DNA of 64,000 bases, from positions 116,172 to 180,171 of the forward strand of contig CACCLG010000001.1 of the NCBI GenBank assembly GCA_902546765.1, in the 5' to 3' direction. The translations under genes and the position numbers were made by a program. Origin of the DNA: an uncultured Pelagibacteraceae bacterium (GTDB lineage: Bacteria; Pseudomonadota; Alphaproteobacteria; Pelagibacterales; Pelagibacteraceae). Under the pieces are notes generated by a model. That model made no database searches and was not told the origin of the DNA. It was given only the letters and a program-made list of their open reading frames with translations. Positions 32,333 through 42,317 of the stretch are shown here, in pieces. Numbering within the stretch: position 1 is the stretch's first letter; every line of letters starts with the position of its first letter.

Positions 32333-33268
32333 ATGAGCCATAAATTCTATAAACCTGCAAGATCCAGACTTCAAAGAAGTGAACTGGCAGTTCCAGGTTC
32401 TTCTCCAAAAATGTTTGAAAAAGCGTTGAATTCTGATGCTGATTACATTTTTTTAGATTTAGAAGATGCTGTTTCTCCAAATGATAAGATCACTGCAAGA
32501 GCAAATGTTATTAAAGCTTTAAATGAAATTAATTGGAGAGAAAAAGGAAAAACAATATCCGTAAGGATTAATAGTTTAGATACTCATTATATGTATAGCG
32601 ATTTAGTTGAAATTGTTGAAAAAGCTGGAGAAAATGTTGACACAATCTTAGTCCCAAAAGCAGGAACAGTTAGTGATGTTTATATGGTTGATTGCTTGCT
32701 TACACAAATTGAAACAAACAAAAAAATTAAAAATAAAATTGGAATCGAATGTTTAATTGAAACAGCACTTGGAATGTCCAACATTAAAGAAATTGCGACA
32801 TCAAGCGAAAGACTTGAAGCCTTACATTTTGGAGTTGCGGATTATGCAGCAAGCCTTAGAGCAAGAACCGTCGTTATAGGCGGATTAAATCCTGATTATC
32901 CTGGAGATCAATGGCATCATGGTTTATCAGAATTAGTAATGACCTGTAGAGCCTATGGATTAAGAGCAATTGATGGTCCTTTTGGAGATTTTAATGATCC
33001 AGATGCATATATAGCTGCAGCAAAAAGAGGAGCTGCTATAGGGATAGAGGGAAAATGGGCAATACATCCCTCACAAATTGAACTAGCAAACAAGGTATTT
33101 TCACCTCCAGAGACAGAAGTAAATAAAGCGAAAAGAATTTTGGTTGAACTTGAAAAAGCAGCATCAGAGGGCAAAGGTGCGGCCCAATTAGATGGCAGAA
33201 TGATTGATGCGGCGTCTGCAAGAATGGCAGAGAATATTGTTAATATAGATAAATTAATAAATAAATAA
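32333..33268 (+). CDS. mcl: Malyl-CoA lyase-like CoA ester lyase (HpcH/HpaI family)
   Basis: RSELAVPGSSPKMFEKA, YIFLDLEDAVSPNDK, RINSLDTHYMY, EGKWAIHPSQI; adjacent to mtkAB-like genes. Confidence 0.87.
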   Translation: MSHKFYKPARSRLQRSELAVPGSSPKMFEKALNSDADYIFLDLEDAVSPNDKITARANVIKALNEINWREKGKTISVRINSLDTHYMYSDLVEIVEKAGENVDTILVPKAGTVSDVYMVDCLLTQIETNKKIKNKIGIECLIETALGMSNIKEIATSSERLEALHFGVADYAASLRARTVVIGGLNPDYPGDQWHHGLSELVMTCRAYGLRAIDGPFGDFNDPDAYIAAAKRGAAIGIEGKWAIHPSQIELANKVFSPPETEVNKAKRILVELEKAASEGKGAAQLDGRMIDAASARMAENIVNIDKLINK

Positions 33269-33270
33269 TT

Positions 33271-34428
33271 ATGGATATACACGAATATCAAGCAAAGGAA
33301 ATTTTATCTAGTTTTGGAGTTACAATTCCAAGAGGAGGGATTGTTTATAGTCCAGAGAATGCAGAAAATAAAGCAAGAGAAATAGGTGGATCTAAATGGG
33401 TTGTAAAAGCACAAATTCACTCCGGCGCAAGAGGAAAGGCTGGAGGAATCATAGTGTGTAATTCACCTTTAGAAGTAGCCCAGGCGACAGACAAACTATT
33501 AGGAAAAAAATTAGTTACAAATCAAACAGGACCAGAGGGAAAAATTGTAAATAGAATTTATATCGAAGAAGCAACTGATATAGAAAAGGAACTTTATTTG
33601 GGTTTGGTGTTTGATAGAAGCTCAGAGAGCATAATGGTTGTAGCTTCAACAGAAGGAGGAATGAGTGTTGAAGAAATTGCTAAAGAAAAACCTGAAACAA
33701 TTATAAGATCTAAAATTGAAGTAGCAGTTGGAATTCAAAGTTTTCAAGCAAGAGAACTTGCATTTGGATTAGGAATTGATTCTGATTTAATTGCTAGAGC
33801 ATCTGATACAATTATTGGATGTGCTAAAGCGTTTAGCGAATTAGATGCTACAATGGTTGAAGTTAATCCATTAGTCATTTCAAAACAAAAACAAATATTA
33901 GCTTTAGATTGTAAAATGAGCTTCGATAACAATGCTATGTTTAGAAGAAATAAAGTATCAGAGTTAAGAGATAAATCACAGGAAGATGAGAAAGAAGTAT
34001 ATGCATCAGATAGAGGGTTAAATTATGTAAGTTTAGAGGGAAACATTGGCAATATTATTAATGGAGCTGGACTTGCTATGGCCTCGATGGACATGATTAA
34101 ATTAGCTGGAGGAGAACCTGCAAACTTTTTAGATGTTGGTGGTGGAGCAACACCAGAAAAAATCGTAAAAGCTTTTAGGTTAATAACAATGGATAAAAAA
34201 GTAAAAGTAATTTTAGTAAATATTTTTGCAGGTATAAATAGATGCGATTGGGTTGCAGAAGGCATAGTCCAGGCACTTGAGAAAATAGAGGTAAAGGTTC
34301 CATTAGTTATTAGATTAGCTGGGACTAATGTTGAAAAAGGCAACAAAATTTTAAAGGACAGTAAAATAAATTATATTGAGGCAAGTACTTTAGAGGAAGC
34401 TGCTAATAAAGCTGTGGCAGCATTATAA
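33271..34428 (+). CDS. mtkA: Malate-CoA ligase (malate thiokinase) large subunit, SucC-like
   Basis: MDIHEYQAKEILSSFGV, VKAQIHSGARGKAGGI, NIFAGINRCDWVAEG. Confidence 0.85.
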   Translation: MDIHEYQAKEILSSFGVTIPRGGIVYSPENAENKAREIGGSKWVVKAQIHSGARGKAGGIIVCNSPLEVAQATDKLLGKKLVTNQTGPEGKIVNRIYIEEATDIEKELYLGLVFDRSSESIMVVASTEGGMSVEEIAKEKPETIIRSKIEVAVGIQSFQARELAFGLGIDSDLIARASDTIIGCAKAFSELDATMVEVNPLVISKQKQILALDCKMSFDNNAMFRRNKVSELRDKSQEDEKEVYASDRGLNYVSLEGNIGNIINGAGLAMASMDMIKLAGGEPANFLDVGGGATPEKIVKAFRLITMDKKVKVILVNIFAGINRCDWVAEGIVQALEKIEVKVPLVIRLAGTNVEKGNKILKDSKINYIEASTLEEAANKAVAAL

Positions 34429-34431
34429 TTG

Positions 34432-35319
34432 ATGTCAGTAATTATTCATAAAGACACAAAAATTATTATCCAGGGTTTTACTGGAAAGATGGGCACTTTT
34501 CATGCGGAGGAAATGATTAAATATGGATCCAACATTGTTGGTGGTGTAACACCAGGCAAAGGAGGTCAAAAGCATTTAAATAAGCCAGTATTTAACACTG
34601 TAAAAGATGCTGTTAAAAATACAGGTGCTACAGCATCAATATTATTTGTACCTCCCGCCTTTGCGGCAGACTCAGCAATGGAAGCTGCTGATGCAGGAAT
34701 AAAAACTTGTGTAGCTATTGTAGATGGAATTCCATCACACGATATGATTAGAATCAAAAGATATATGAGACGATATTCTAAAACAGAAAAAATGACTTTA
34801 GTTGGACCTAATTGCGCTGGAATAATCAGTCCAGGAAAATCAATGTTAGGAATAATGCCTGGACATATTTACAAAGAGGGTAGAGTTGGAATTATAAGCC
34901 GATCAGGTACATTAGGTTACGAAGCTGCTCAACAGATGAAAAATTTAGATATAGGAATTTCAACAAGTGTTGGTATTGGTGGTGATCCCATTAATGGAAG
35001 TTCATTTAGAGATATAATTGAAAAGTTTGAAGTAGATGATGAGACTGATGCAGTTTTAATGATTGGTGAAATAGGAGGACCTCAAGAAGTTGCAGCTGGG
35101 GAATTTGCAAAAGAAAACATGAAAAAACCTGTTATAGGATATATTGCTGGTTTAACAGCCCCAAAAGGAAGAGTTATGGGTCATGCTGGAGCAATAGTCT
35201 CAGCTTATGGAGAAAGTGCAATTGAAAAGGTTGAAATTTTAAAAGATTGTGGTGTTACCATATCAAAAAACCCTTCTGTGATGGGTGACACTGTAAAATC
35301 TGTCTTGGAAAAAATGTAA
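34432..35319 (+). CDS. mtkB: Malate-CoA ligase small subunit, SucD-like
   Basis: IIQGFTGKMGTFHAEEM, GPNCAGIISPGKSMLGIMP, GIISRSGTLGYEA; ATG at 34432 preferred to TTG 34429. Confidence 0.85.
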   Translation: MSVIIHKDTKIIIQGFTGKMGTFHAEEMIKYGSNIVGGVTPGKGGQKHLNKPVFNTVKDAVKNTGATASILFVPPAFAADSAMEAADAGIKTCVAIVDGIPSHDMIRIKRYMRRYSKTEKMTLVGPNCAGIISPGKSMLGIMPGHIYKEGRVGIISRSGTLGYEAAQQMKNLDIGISTSVGIGGDPINGSSFRDIIEKFEVDDETDAVLMIGEIGGPQEVAAGEFAKENMKKPVIGYIAGLTAPKGRVMGHAGAIVSAYGESAIEKVEILKDCGVTISKNPSVMGDTVKSVLEKM

Positions 35320-35686
35320 ATGTCTTACGATGATCAAAATATATTTGCAAAAATTTTAAGAGGTGAAATTCCTTGTAAAAAAATTTACGAAGATGATTTT
35401 GTATTATCTTTTTATGACATAAATCCACAAAAAAAAAGTTCACGCATTAATAATTCCTAAAGGAAAATATATTAACTTAGATGATTTTAACAAAAACGCA
35501 TCTGAGGATGAAATAATAGGACTTATTAAAGGAATATCTACTGTTGCCGATAAACTAGGTATATCCTCTGAAAAAGGGAATGGGTATAGAACTTTAGCGA
35601 ACATCAATGAAGATGGGGGACAAGAAGTTCCACACTTACACTTCCACCTTTTCGGGGGTGAAAAAGTGGGTAAAATGGTTTCGTGA
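35320..35686 (+). pseudogene. HIT family protein, frameshifted at a 9-A homopolymer
   Basis: [39 protein letters not shown], then after a -1 correction [14 protein letters not shown]...EDGGQEVPHLHFHLFGG; breaks at A9 35429-35437. Confidence 0.85.
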
Positions 35687-36195
35687 TTACAAAAATAAAC
35701 CGAAATTATTTAGAGATTAATTCTATTGAAGAATTAAATTATTCTCAAAGTCCAAATAATAAATGTGAATTGTTTGAGATAAATCCACCAGATTTTCAAA
35801 TAAATAAATTTTTTTATAAACAAATTGGCAGTGATCACAGATGGATTGACCGTTTAGTTTGGGATGATCAAAAATGGATATCTTACGTGAATAATCCAAA
35901 TGTTAGAACATATGTGTTGAAAGAGAATGGTGATTTAGTTGGATATTTTGAGCAAATAACAAACACAGAAAAAAATGACTGTGAAATTGCTTACTTCGGA
36001 ATTTTAAAAGAGTTCTACGGCAAAAAATATGGAGCCTATCTTTTGTCCTTAGCAATAACAAAGTGTTTTGAGAAAAAAATTAATAAGATATGGCTTCATA
36101 CTTGTTCCCTAGATCATGAAAATGCACTTAAAAATTATTTAGCCCGTGGAATGAAAATATTTAAGTCAGAGACAATAAATTTAGATATTAATTAG
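35683..36195 (+). CDS. GNAT family N-acetyltransferase
   Basis: DCEIAYFGILKEFYGKKYGAYLLSLAITKCFE; GTG start. Confidence 0.8.
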   Translation: MITKINRNYLEINSIEELNYSQSPNNKCELFEINPPDFQINKFFYKQIGSDHRWIDRLVWDDQKWISYVNNPNVRTYVLKENGDLVGYFEQITNTEKNDCEIAYFGILKEFYGKKYGAYLLSLAITKCFEKKINKIWLHTCSLDHENALKNYLARGMKIFKSETINLDIN

Positions 36196-36742
36196 TATAT
36201 TTTCTAATATCAAAAATATTTTCATCAACTTGAATGTTTTTTTGAAGAATTGATAGTTTTGTTTCGACTTTATTTTGGTAAATATCAATTGTTGACCAAC
36301 CTACAAGGTTAAGATTAAGACTGTCGAAGTAAATAATTATTTCTAAATTTTCATAATACAATTCAAATTTATAATACTCATTTATAGAAGTCTCTTCTCC
36401 AAGCTCTCTAATTTTATTAACGATAAACTCCTTATCCAAAATCAAATTAAGGGGAGTTTTATCGAGAGAATATCTAAAATATTGATTATTTTTGTTTGAA
36501 TTTATCAACAATGACTTTCCGTTAGAAACTAAAACTTTTTTATAGAAGTCATCGTATTCACAAAAAATCTTTTTTGGATAATGAATGATGCAGCTTCCAG
36601 TTTCAATTTTTTCACCAATTTTTTGTTCAAATTTAAACTTTAGACTATCTGTTGAAATAAGATTTGATATTATTTGGGATTTAATAGATCCATGAACGAT
36701 TGTAGTTGATAAAAAAAAAAATATAAGAATTAATTTTTTCAT
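36188..36742 (-). CDS. lolA: Outer-membrane lipoprotein carrier LolA-like
   Basis: Signal peptide; LKFKFEQKIGEKIETGSCIIHYPKKIFCEYD; downstream of ftsK. Confidence 0.75.
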   Translation of the reverse strand: MKKLILIFFFLSTTIVHGSIKSQIISNLISTDSLKFKFEQKIGEKIETGSCIIHYPKKIFCEYDDFYKKVLVSNGKSLLINSNKNNQYFRYSLDKTPLNLILDKEFIVNKIRELGEETSINEYYKFELYYENLEIIIYFDSLNLNLVGWSTIDIYQNKVETKLSILQKNIQVDENIFDIRKYTN

Positions 36743-38829
36743 TTAAGAACCTCCCTTTTGCCTACATGATTGGCTTTACTCACTTCTCCATTTAATTCCA
36801 TCTGATCGATTATTCTTGCTGCACGGTTATAACCAATTTGTAGTTTTCTCTGTAAGAAAGATGTAGAAGCTTTTCTCTCACTTTTGATGATCTCAAGAGC
36901 AGTTTCATATAATTCATCTAAATTTTCATCTTCTTTGCTAGATGATTTGGCATCTTTTTCATCTGCAAAATTTAAAATCTCGTCAACGTAATTTGGTTCA
37001 GCTTGATTTCTTAAAAAATTATTTATTTTTTCAATTTCGTTTTCAGATACAAATGGAGCATGAATTCTAACAATTTTATTCGCAGAGGACATGTAAAGCA
37101 TATCTCCTCTTCCAAGCAATTGTTCTGCACCTTGTTCTCCAAGAATTGTTCTACTATCTATTTTAGAAGTAACTTGAAAAGATATTCTTGTCGGAAAATT
37201 AGCTTTTATAGTTCCTGTAATCACATCTACGCTTGGTCTTTGAGTTGCCATAATAATGTGAATTCCAGCAGCTCTTGCCATTTGAGATAACTTTTGAATA
37301 TAATTTTCGATTTCTTTACCAGCGACCAACATAAGGTCAGACATTTCATCAACAATTACAACAATATATGGCATCGATAGTTTGTGTTTCTCGTTATAAC
37401 CATCTATGTTTCTAACCCCAACTCGTGTCATAAGCCTATATCTGCTCTCCATTTCCTTGACGACCCATCCTAATACAGATGCAGCTCTTTTTGCCTCGGT
37501 AATCACAGGACATAATAAGTGGGGAATTCCTTCATAAGTAGATAGTTCAAGCATTTTTGGGTCTATCAAAATAAATTTACATTTTTCAGGAGGGTGTCTG
37601 TAAAGTAGTGATAATATTATTGTATTGATACAAACCGATTTTCCAGATCCTGTAGTACCAGCAATCAATAAATGAGGCATAGAACTTAGATCTCCTGTAA
37701 TAGGCATACCTGAAATATTTTTACCAAGAGCAATAGGTAACTTGATATTTTGTTTTGAAAATTCATTACTAGATATTATTTCTCTAAGATAAACATTTTC
37801 TCTTGAGGATTTTGGTAATTCTATGCCTATTGAGCTACTACCAGGAATAGTAGCTATTCTAGCTGACTCAGAACTTGTATTTCTCGCAATATCTTCTGAT
37901 AAATTTATTATTTTAGATACCTTAACACCTGGAGCAGGTTCAAATTCGTTTAATGTAACTACTGGGCCATTACTAATTTTATTTATTTTTCCTTCAACAC
38001 CAAAATCTAATAAAATTTTCTCAAGCATTTGCTCATCCACTCTAACTTCGGATGAATTCTCCCTCTCCTTTTTTGTTGGTTGTTTTAAAAAATCTAATGT
38101 GGGAAGCTTAAATTTGGTTGGTTTGATTTCTGTCTCAGGTTTTTTATCAAAATGGAAATTTTCTTGAATTGATACTTGACTTACCTCAGGTTCTATATTT
38201 TCCTCTATTTCTGTATTTATTGTAACATTTTCAACTTTGTCTTTTCTTTTTAATAATAAAGATATTTTTTTAATGATATCTAATAAGTATGAAATTTTAA
38301 AATTTACACTTTTTAAAAAAAATAATAATATAAAAACAATTAATAGGTAATATGAAATTTTTTCTGAACTTTTAATTAGTTTTAATATGAAAGTTTCCTC
38401 AAATAGATTACCTAAAAAACCATTATTACCATTTATTATTAACCAATAAGAATTTTCATAAAACGCAGAAAAAAACAATGAAGCTAATAAAATATAAAGA
38501 ATTATAAAAAATGAATTTTCAATTATTGATAAAAATTTTTTTGATATAGCAATACCTAAACCTGTAAAAAAAAATGTGAACGGTATAAGTAAAGAAACTA
38601 AACCAAAACTTTGGAACAATAGATCAGATAAAAAACTTCCTTTAGAACCCATTAAATTTTTAATTGGGGTATTTTCTGGAAAAATAAAATTAGGATCCTC
38701 TGGGGAATAAGTCACTAAAGACATTAAAATAAAAATTGATACTAAAATTACCAATATACCAACTAATTCTGCTAATCTATTAATACAAAAAGTGCCAATT
38801 TTATTAATTAATTCTTTCATATTGTGCAA
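36739..38829 (-). CDS. ftsK: DNA translocase FtsK
   Basis: N-terminal TM domain, LIAGTTGSGKSVCINTIILSLLYRHPPE, C-terminal gamma winged helix (FLQRKLQIGYNRAARIIDQME). Confidence 0.97.
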   Translation of the reverse strand: MHNMKELINKIGTFCINRLAELVGILVILVSIFILMSLVTYSPEDPNFIFPENTPIKNLMGSKGSFLSDLLFQSFGLVSLLIPFTFFFTGLGIAISKKFLSIIENSFFIILYILLASLFFSAFYENSYWLIINGNNGFLGNLFEETFILKLIKSSEKISYYLLIVFILLFFLKSVNFKISYLLDIIKKISLLLKRKDKVENVTINTEIEENIEPEVSQVSIQENFHFDKKPETEIKPTKFKLPTLDFLKQPTKKERENSSEVRVDEQMLEKILLDFGVEGKINKISNGPVVTLNEFEPAPGVKVSKIINLSEDIARNTSSESARIATIPGSSSIGIELPKSSRENVYLREIISSNEFSKQNIKLPIALGKNISGMPITGDLSSMPHLLIAGTTGSGKSVCINTIILSLLYRHPPEKCKFILIDPKMLELSTYEGIPHLLCPVITEAKRAASVLGWVVKEMESRYRLMTRVGVRNIDGYNEKHKLSMPYIVVIVDEMSDLMLVAGKEIENYIQKLSQMARAAGIHIIMATQRPSVDVITGTIKANFPTRISFQVTSKIDSRTILGEQGAEQLLGRGDMLYMSSANKIVRIHAPFVSENEIEKINNFLRNQAEPNYVDEILNFADEKDAKSSSKEDENLDELYETALEIIKSERKASTSFLQRKLQIGYNRAARIIDQMELNGEVSKANHVGKREVLK

Positions 38830-38882
38830 ATCAGATTTGTCACTTTTACCATTATACTATTATTGTTAAAATTAAATAATAA

Positions 38883-39980
38883 ATGAATGCATGTTTAATA
38901 GGCTTTAATCTTACAAATTTTTTATTAGCAATATTGCTCAGTAAAAAAGGTTTTAAAGTAGATATAATTTTTGAAGAAAAAAACACATATAAACTTACAA
39001 ATAGAACAATAGGTGTATCAAAAAAAAATGTTGAATTTATCAAATCTTTTTTACAAATTCCCAGTCAATATCTTTGGCCAATTAAGGAAATTGAAATTTT
39101 TAATTTAAATAATAACCCATCCAAAAAAATTAAATTTAAGGATAATAAAAATGAGAATTTCTTTATTATAAAGCAAGATTATTTTAGCAATCTATCTGAA
39201 AGAAAATGTAGAAAGCTAAAAAATGTTTATTTTAAAAAATATAAAGAAAATGAAATTTTAAAGCTAGAAAAAAAAAATAATTATAATTTAATTATCAATT
39301 CTCAGTCAAATAATATTCTTATGAAAAAGTTTTTTTCAAATAGTATTAAAAAGGATTATGAGAGTTCAGCTTTCACTTCAATAATAAATCATAAAAAATT
39401 TGATAATTATAAAGCTACTCAAGTTTTTACAAAATATGGACCACTAGCTTTCCTGCCATTATCAAGAGACAAAACATCAATAGTTTATTCTGTCCAAAAA
39501 AAATTTAGACTTAATTTAGATCAGATAAAAAATGAAATACTAAAGTATTCAAAAAAATATGATTTAAAAAAATTGAATGACCTAGAAAAATTTGATCTTA
39601 AATACAACTTCCCTAGAAAATTTTTTCATAAAAATATTGTCTGTTTTGGTGATGTTTTACATAAAATTCATCCTTTAGCTGGTCAAGGATTTAATATGAC
39701 ACTAAGAGATTTAAAACTACTTTTGAATATAATTGAAAATAGAATAAATTATGGCTTAGAAATTGATAGATCTGTGCTAACAGAGTTCAAAGATAAAAGT
39801 AAACATTTTAATTATATTTTTGGTATTGGAATCAATCTTATCAACGAATTTTTTAATTTAGATAGTAGATTGAATGGTAAAATATCAGAAAATATTTTTA
39901 GTTTCTTAGATACAAATGAATTATTTAAAAAAAAATCAATATTATTTGCTGATGAAGGTATAAACTTTGCTACTGAATAG
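38883..39980 (+). CDS. UbiH/COQ6-like FAD monooxygenase (divergent N-terminus)
   Basis: GPLAFLPLSRDKTSIVYSV, NIVCFGDVLHKIHPLAGQGFNMTLRDLKLL. Confidence 0.8.
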   Translation: MNACLIGFNLTNFLLAILLSKKGFKVDIIFEEKNTYKLTNRTIGVSKKNVEFIKSFLQIPSQYLWPIKEIEIFNLNNNPSKKIKFKDNKNENFFIIKQDYFSNLSERKCRKLKNVYFKKYKENEILKLEKKNNYNLIINSQSNNILMKKFFSNSIKKDYESSAFTSIINHKKFDNYKATQVFTKYGPLAFLPLSRDKTSIVYSVQKKFRLNLDQIKNEILKYSKKYDLKKLNDLEKFDLKYNFPRKFFHKNIVCFGDVLHKIHPLAGQGFNMTLRDLKLLLNIIENRINYGLEIDRSVLTEFKDKSKHFNYIFGIGINLINEFFNLDSRLNGKISENIFSFLDTNELFKKKSILFADEGINFATE

Positions 39981-40614
39981 TTTTGTTTGTAAAACTAAAA
40001 TTAGTGTAAGTAACTAATATTTCCTCTAACATCTTTTTTCTATCAATTAAGTTCTTTGTCTCTAATAAAATCTGTTTTTCCTCCAATGTAAATGGTGAAG
40101 CCATAGATAAAGTATTTATTGTTTGCTCTACACTTTGTTTCTCAAGATCTTTCCAATTAATTTGATAACCTTGTTGCTCAAATAATTTCTTAAGGTCACC
40201 AAATATTTGCTTTAAATCAGAAAAATTTACTTGCTCCTTTTTTTGAGTTAAGTCATTAGAGAATTTTTCAAAATTTACCTCACATTCTCTATAAAGTTTA
40301 TCTGAATTAATTTCACTAACTGTTTCGTATCTACATATTCCATTTAAAACTATTAGATATCTACCATCTTCTGTTTCATTAAAACTTGTAATCTTTCCAA
40401 CACAACCGATTTTATGAAGATCAGGTTTTTTTAAATTTCCAGTTTTCTTAGGCTGTATCATCCCAATGTATCTGTTGCTTTTCATACTATCGTCTATCAT
40501 TTGTATATATCTTGGTTCAAAAATATTTAATGGAACTGTCGTTTTAGGAAAAATTATAAAATTAGACAGTGGAAAAACGGGTATTTTTTTTGGTAAATCC
40601 TTATTTAACATCAT
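39970..40614 (-). CDS. Lon N-terminal substrate-binding domain protein (LON-like)
   Basis: IPVFPLSNFIIFPKTTVPLNIFEPRYIQMIDD...GCVGKITSF; lacks ATPase/protease domains. Confidence 0.87.
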   Translation of the reverse strand: MMLNKDLPKKIPVFPLSNFIIFPKTTVPLNIFEPRYIQMIDDSMKSNRYIGMIQPKKTGNLKKPDLHKIGCVGKITSFNETEDGRYLIVLNGICRYETVSEINSDKLYRECEVNFEKFSNDLTQKKEQVNFSDLKQIFGDLKKLFEQQGYQINWKDLEKQSVEQTINTLSMASPFTLEEKQILLETKNLIDRKKMLEEILVTYTNFSFTNKTIQ

Positions 40615-40662
40615 AACTTTTTAATTTAAAGTGAGTATATAGTATTACATCTTTACATTTCA

Positions 40663-42315
40663 ATGAGAGAAAATAATTTAAATTTTGATAGATCAAAAAT
40701 TTTCAAACTTTTTCAAGATAAAAAGTATGCTAAAATATCAAAAATCTCTAAATTGATACTAAAAACTTTTAGCAAAGACAAAGAGATTTATAAAATAATT
40801 ATATTAAGTGAATTAAATGAAAAAAACTTTAACAAAGCTAAAATTGTATCCGAGAAACTACTTGATTTGATTAATGATGCTGAAACAAATTATATACATG
40901 GCAATGTTTTAAAGTTGCAAAAAAAGTTCAAGGAGTCAATAATCTTTTATCAAAAGGCAATTGAATTAAAAAAAAATTATTTTGAAGCTTATAACAATCT
41001 TGCTACATCACAAAAAAATGTTGGTTTAAAACATGAAGCATTTGAGAATTACAAACATGCTATCAATTTAAAGGCAAACAATTTAGAGGCTAATTATAAT
41101 TTAGCTAATCTTTTATATGATGAAAAAAGGTTTGAAGAAGCTCGTGAAATCTATGAGAGAGTAATTAAAATTGATAGTAATTTTGCACAATCATATTTAT
41201 TTATAGGTCTTATTAATTCTGTTCAAGGAAATTTTGAAGAGGCAAAGAATTATTTTTTAAAAGCTATAGATAAAGATAAATTTTTAACTGAGGCATATGT
41301 TTATTACGTAAAAACAAGAAAAATTGATAAAAACGATAATATAATTAAAGTTTTAGAGGAGCTTATAAATAATAATGATCTTCATCCTAAACACGAGCAA
41401 GACATCTCATATGCACTTAGTAAAATTTATTTCGATATAGAAAATATTGACCTTGGATTTAAATTCTTAACAAAAGCAAAAAAATTGTACTTAAAAAAAA
41501 TAAACTTTTCAATTGAAGAAGAAAAAACTTCATTCCAAAAAGTAAAAAATTACTTCTCAACAAAAAAATTTAAAGTTATAGATTTTAAGGATACTTATAA
41601 AGTTTACCCAATATTTATAATAGGTATGCCTAGGTCAGGCACTAGTCTATTAGAGCAAATAATTTCTTCACACTCTGAGGTTTTTGGTGCTGGAGAATTA
41701 AGGATTATGCCCAGAATTTTCTATGATTCCAATTGGAATGAAAAAACCAGTCCAGATGAGCTCTTCAGATTTGTTAGAAGAGAATATCTGTCAAATTTAG
41801 AAAAAATAATTACATCAAAAAAATTTATTGTAGATAAAATGCCTTTTAATTTTTTTACTGTGGGATTTATTTTAAACTCAATTCCAGAGGCAAAGATCAT
41901 TCATATGTCAAGGAACCCAATGGCTGTTTGTTGGTCAAATTACAATTCTAATTTTTTTGATAACATTGGCATGGATTATGCTCATAAATTGGAAAGCATA
42001 GCAGAATATTATATAATTTATAACGAAATGATGAATTTTTGGAGAGATAAATACCCCTCGAAACTTATAGAAATTGATTATGATAAATTTGTTTTAGATT
42101 ATGAGACTAATTCAAAATCAGTCATAGCAGAAATTGGCCTTAATTGGGAAAATAAAATTTTAAAATTTTATGAAAATAATCGAGCGGTTGAAACAAATTC
42201 TTTATTACAAGTTAGAAGTAAAGTGTATCAAGATAGTTCACAAAAATGGAAAAAATATGAGAAGCATTTAAAACCTATGATGGATATACTTAAAGATAAT
42301 AATATTGAATTCTAA
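40663..42315 (+). CDS. TPR-repeat protein with C-terminal sulfotransferase domain
   Basis: TPR repeats then PIFIIGMPRSGTSLLEQIISSHSEVFGAGEL and MSRNPMAVCWSNY. Confidence 0.86.
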   Translation: MRENNLNFDRSKIFKLFQDKKYAKISKISKLILKTFSKDKEIYKIIILSELNEKNFNKAKIVSEKLLDLINDAETNYIHGNVLKLQKKFKESIIFYQKAIELKKNYFEAYNNLATSQKNVGLKHEAFENYKHAINLKANNLEANYNLANLLYDEKRFEEAREIYERVIKIDSNFAQSYLFIGLINSVQGNFEEAKNYFLKAIDKDKFLTEAYVYYVKTRKIDKNDNIIKVLEELINNNDLHPKHEQDISYALSKIYFDIENIDLGFKFLTKAKKLYLKKINFSIEEEKTSFQKVKNYFSTKKFKVIDFKDTYKVYPIFIIGMPRSGTSLLEQIISSHSEVFGAGELRIMPRIFYDSNWNEKTSPDELFRFVRREYLSNLEKIITSKKFIVDKMPFNFFTVGFILNSIPEAKIIHMSRNPMAVCWSNYNSNFFDNIGMDYAHKLESIAEYYIIYNEMMNFWRDKYPSKLIEIDYDKFVLDYETNSKSVIAEIGLNWENKILKFYENNRAVETNSLLQVRSKVYQDSSQKWKKYEKHLKPMMDILKDNNIEF

Positions 42316-42317
42316 AA

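Noticed and set aside
34023-34346. 107-aa minus ORF opposite mtkA
   Set aside because: Shadow ORF of a conserved enzyme gene
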